The notes under the pieces were generated by a model. The model did not search any database and was not told the origin of the DNA. It saw only the letters and a program-made list of their open reading frames with translations. A DNA stretch of 36,722 nt from a bacterium. GTDB taxonomy: Bacteria > Verrucomicrobiota > Kiritimatiellia > CAIKKV01 > CAIYGI01. Positions 34,285 through 36,722 of this stretch are shown here, in pieces. The position numbers and the translations under genes are program-made. Location: NCBI GenBank assembly GCA_025360745.1, contig JANYBP010000088.1, positions 1 through 36,722 of the forward strand, written 5' to 3'. Positions within the stretch are counted from its first letter, which is position 1. The number at the start of each line of letters is the position of its first letter.

Positions 34285-35127
34285 ATGCCGATCTTCGAAC
34301 GGCCGCCGTTGGAAACGCTCACCCCGGCGCGCGAACGTTGGACGCCGCTTTACCTCGAACATGGCCGGATCGAGGTGGACGATTCCAGCGTCAAGTGGAT
34401 CGGAGCCGATCGGACGGTCTTCCGGCTACCGGTTGCGAGTTTGAGCGTGCTCATGCTCGGTCCCGGCACCACGGTAACGCATGCAGCCATGAAAGTCTGC
34501 GCCGAAAGCAACACGCCGGTTTGTTGGGTTGGTGCGGAGGGTTTGTACTTTTACGCCACCGGAATCGCTCCAACCCACGACAACGAACGCGCGCGAAGGC
34601 AGGCTGAACTGGCCTGCGCGCCCGGCAAACGCGATGCGGTCGCTCGCCGAATGTTTGCGCTACGGTTCGGTCCCGATGTGCCGGTTGAGGGAGTGGCGAT
34701 CAAGGAGCTTCGGGGCATGGAGGGCCGGCGTGTAAAGGCGCTCTATGCCGAGTTAGGCGCCAAATACGGGGTCACTTGGAAAGGGCGGAACTATAACCCA
34801 GACAACTGGGAACTTGCAGACGGAATCAACCGCGCCGTCTCGGCTGCCAATGCCGCATTGTATGCGCTCACTACAGCCGTTGTCTGCTCACTGGGGTACC
34901 TGCCTGCGCTGGGGTTCATCCACACGGCCTCAATGCGCGCCTTCGTGTTGGACATCGCCGACATCTACAAACCGGAAACCAGTTTGGTGGCGGCATTCGA
35001 GACGCTGGGGCTCGCTCCCGAAGCCAAAGAGGACGATGTCGTCGCCCGTCTGAAGTTTCATATCGAGGATCGGCGTCTATTGGCGCGCATCCCAACCGAT
35101 ATCGAAAAGCTATTGGTGACCGGATGA
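34285..35127 (+). CDS. cas1e: CRISPR integrase Cas1e
   Basis: Catalytic subunit of the spacer integrase with Cas2e. Its 280 residues carry the metal-binding set Glu146 (GMEGRRVKALY), His213 (GFIHTASMRAF) and Asp223/Asp226 (VLDIADIYK). The length and N-terminus (LEHGRIEVDDSSVKWIG) fit type I-E. ATG lies one base after the cas5e stop; its own stop overlaps cas2e by 4 nt. Confidence 0.95.
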   Translation: MPIFERPPLETLTPARERWTPLYLEHGRIEVDDSSVKWIGADRTVFRLPVASLSVLMLGPGTTVTHAAMKVCAESNTPVCWVGAEGLYFYATGIAPTHDNERARRQAELACAPGKRDAVARRMFALRFGPDVPVEGVAIKELRGMEGRRVKALYAELGAKYGVTWKGRNYNPDNWELADGINRAVSAANAALYALTTAVVCSLGYLPALGFIHTASMRAFVLDIADIYKPETSLVAAFETLGLAPEAKEDDVVARLKFHIEDRRLLARIPTDIEKLLVTG

Positions 35128-35438
35128 CTGTAATCGTCGCCAATGACACGCCACCCGCCATTCGCGGGTTACTCAAGCGCTGGTTTGTCGAACCGCGGTC
35201 GAATGTGTTTGTCGGCAGCGTCAACGCGCGCACCCGAGAGAAGACCCTGGCGTACATCCGGCGCAACGCGCCGGGGTTGGGTTTGCTGGTACTGGCAACC
35301 GAGAAGAGTTCTCAGGGATTCAGCATCGAATGCTTTGGCGACACGCCGCGTCGTCCGGTTCGGTTGAGCGGACTGTTGTTACTGGCGGAGGCTTGGTCCG
35401 CTGAAGAGGCGGATGATGGGAACGCCGATCCATGCTGA
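35124..35438 (+). CDS. cas2e: CRISPR adaptation protein Cas2e
   Basis: Its 104 residues form the structural dimer at the centre of the Cas1-Cas2 integrase. The sequence TVIVANDTPPAIRGLLKRW, with FVGSVNARTREKTL, is typical of the type I-E form. The C-terminus extends a few residues into the overlap with the downstream exonuclease gene (7 nt). Some I-E systems fuse cas2 to a DnaQ-type exonuclease; here the two are separate overlapping genes. Confidence 0.94.
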   Translation: MTVIVANDTPPAIRGLLKRWFVEPRSNVFVGSVNARTREKTLAYIRRNAPGLGLLVLATEKSSQGFSIECFGDTPRRPVRLSGLLLLAEAWSAEEADDGNADPC

Positions 35439-36238
35439 CGCGGAGTTTCTGTTGTTTCCGCGGTATATCGGTTGCGGCGGAGCGGCGTCTCTGGCGTGGC
35501 GGGTGCCTGTGCTGGGCGCATCTGCCGCAAACGGGGCGGTTGTTGTCGCCACGGAAAGCGGCAGACTTGGCGGCGCAGTTACCAGTACTGAAGAACGCAA
35601 TCGAGGGCGGCGTGGCGGACGTGTTCCTGAGCCGACTGCCGATTGGACACCGCCTGCGTGTCTGGCCCCACTTTGTCGCCGGAACCACGTTCCTCGATGT
35701 CGAGACCACCGGGTTGGGTCCCAGAGACGAACTGACCGTAGTCGGTCTGTGGCGCGACGGGGTCATGGAAACGTTCGTTCGTGGGCGAAACCTTGACGAA
35801 CTCCTGCGTACCTGGCGGCAAACCACACTGCTGGTCACCTTCAATGGCACGCGCTTTGACTGGCCCGTACTGGCGAGGAAATTCGGACTCTCCGTTATGC
35901 CGCCGCACATCGACCTGATGGACGAAGCGCGGGCGTTCGGCTATGCGGGCGGACTGAAGGCCATCGAACGGAAGTTGGGGATCGAACGGGTGCCGGATGA
36001 AGATTTCGACGGCGAACAAGCGGCGCAGTTGTGGCGGGACTACTCTGAACTCGACGATGATGCCTCCCTAACTAGACTCCTGAGTTACAATGCACGGGAT
36101 GTCCTTTCTCTGATCGTCCTTGCGCGACGTATTCTTCGCCATTCCATAGAGGGTTACCCAGGTCCAACCATGTCGATACCTGCTCTATCATCCACGCCGA
36201 CCAGCAACCGCTATTCCTCAATTTCTTCAGTTCATTGA
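35432..36238 (+). CDS. YprB-like DEDDy 3'-5' exonuclease next to cas2e
   Basis: A 268-residue protein. The N-terminal ~40 residues (FCCFRGISVAAERRLWRGG) resemble the helix-hairpin-helix-like lead-in of YprB-type RNase H-fold proteins. The nuclease core has motif I FLDVETTGLG (Asp89, Glu91), motif II FNGTRFDWP (Asp143) and motif III YNARD (Tyr219, Asp223), so all four acidic residues and the Tyr of the DEDDy class are present. The last ~25 residues are Ser/Thr-rich and low in complexity, and may merely be leader DNA that is read through. It overlaps cas2e by 7 nt and lies directly before the array, so a role in trimming prespacers before integration is likely but unproven. Confidence 0.82.
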   Translation: MLTRSFCCFRGISVAAERRLWRGGCLCWAHLPQTGRLLSPRKAADLAAQLPVLKNAIEGGVADVFLSRLPIGHRLRVWPHFVAGTTFLDVETTGLGPRDELTVVGLWRDGVMETFVRGRNLDELLRTWRQTTLLVTFNGTRFDWPVLARKFGLSVMPPHIDLMDEARAFGYAGGLKAIERKLGIERVPDEDFDGEQAAQLWRDYSELDDDASLTRLLSYNARDVLSLIVLARRILRHSIEGYPGPTMSIPALSSTPTSNRYSSISSVH

Positions 36239-36296
36239 CAATTGAATAACTACCACCCGTAGCGTAGTATCGCTGCACCAAGTACGGGATGTTGGT
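36235..36296 (+). promoter_or_regulatory. CRISPR leader and array promoter
   Basis: Only 58 nt separate the exonuclease stop from the first repeat. TTGAAT (36242-36247), 17 nt and TAGTAT (36265-36270) form a promoter-like pair that would start transcription near 36276, just before the array. An additional TTGACA lies at 36235-36240. The AT-rich leader probably extends upstream into the end of the exonuclease gene. Confidence 0.6.
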
Positions 36297-36722
36297 GTTT
36301 TCCCCACGCGCGTGGGGATGGTCCCTGCTTGTATTCTCCGGCGATGGATGCGGATGTGTTTTCCCCACGCGCGTGGGGATGGTCCCTCCTGGCGGCGCTG
36401 GACGATTCGTCCGATTTCGTTTTCCCCACGCGCGTGGGGATGGTCCGTTCCAAGGACCGCGCGCGTCGCTACGCTGGATGTTTTCCCCACGCGCGTGGGG
36501 ATGGTCCCTAGCGATGGGGCAATAACCATGGGATGGTTAGGTTTTCCCCACGCGCGTGGGGATGGTCCCTACGAACTGCGCGCCCTTTCCTTGACAGGGG
36601 CGTTTTCCCCACGCGCGTGGGGATGGTCCCACAGTGCGATATGCGCGCACAGCGGCAGCGGAGTTTTCCCCACGCGCGTGGGGATGGTCCCGCCAGTTTC
36701 CCACTTTTGCAAATAGCTATCC
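36297..36722 (+). CRISPR. Type I-E CRISPR array (incomplete at window edge)
   Basis: Seven 29-nt repeats start at 36297, 36358, 36419, 36480, 36541, 36602 and 36663, exactly 61 nt apart, with six complete 32-nt spacers and a seventh of at least 31 nt cut by the window end. The repeat starts GTTTTCCCC and contains the palindrome CCCCACGCGCGTGGGG, the Cas6e stem-loop, then ATGGTCCC as the expected 8-nt 5' handle. The orientation matches E. coli type I-E repeats, so transcription is on the + strand from the leader at the left. The third repeat ends in G instead of C; otherwise all are identical. All spacers differ from one another. Confidence 0.98.

Noticed and set aside
36247..36270. A TAACTACCAC match in the CRISPR leader to the left dyad at 5056-5064, between the promoter boxes
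   Set aside because: Only one half-site is present (the other half, GTGGTA, is missing), and a 10-nt match somewhere in 36 kb is not convincing evidence of shared regulation.

Overview
The window looks like a GC-rich Gram-negative chromosome, probably from the PVC group (Kiritimatiellota or Verrucomicrobia-like). Two surface proteins end in the Thr/Asn-rich module closing with a YYR-type motif that is common in that group. There are also CARDB, Ig and NHL repeats and an outer-membrane porin. The taxonomic placement is inference; no rRNA or other marker gene is present.

Layout. Positions 1-276 hold palindromic intergenic repeats and a MITE-like element (145-276) whose right end supplies the stop codon of a minus-strand family 2 glycosyltransferase. 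From 1384 to 26701 every gene is on the + strand and nearly all concern c-type cytochromes. The first group is a tetraheme cytochrome, a ResB/CcsA (System II) heme-attachment pair, and an exported OB-fold-like protein. Next comes a regulated pair of near-identical tetraheme cytochromes (5177 and 7734) on either side of a four-repeat CARDB surface protein. The third group is a compact operon-like run (8439-26701) with many 4-nt start/stop overlaps: NHL lipoprotein, heptaheme lipoprotein, outer-membrane beta-barrel, a giant protein with a membrane cytochrome b and a 20-heme tail, a second NHL lipoprotein, 12-heme and 13-heme cytochromes, a second ResB (fused to a lipoprotein-like domain) and CcsA, a B12-binding radical SAM protein, and an NHL/Ig protein. 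I count 64 c-heme attachment motifs in seven proteins. Together the genes could build a route from the quinone pool across periplasm and outer membrane (extracellular electron transfer), with its own maturation genes. That is inferred from gene content.

The oddest gene is 12330-16100. Its first ~487 residues resemble the start of a DUF6079/PglY-type P-loop ATPase known from phage-defence (BREX-like) loci, and continue in frame into a five-helix cytochrome b and 20-heme domain. It is either a remarkable fusion or an assembly or recombination chimera; the predicted topology would allow a real protein.

A second MITE-like element with the same ends as the first (26727-26816) separates this locus from a complete type I-E CRISPR-Cas system: cas3, cse1, cse2, cas6e, cas7e, cas5e, cas1e, cas2e. 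An extra gene for a YprB-like DEDDy exonuclease overlaps the end of cas2e and lies directly before the leader and array. The array has seven 29-nt repeats in the window and continues to its edge.
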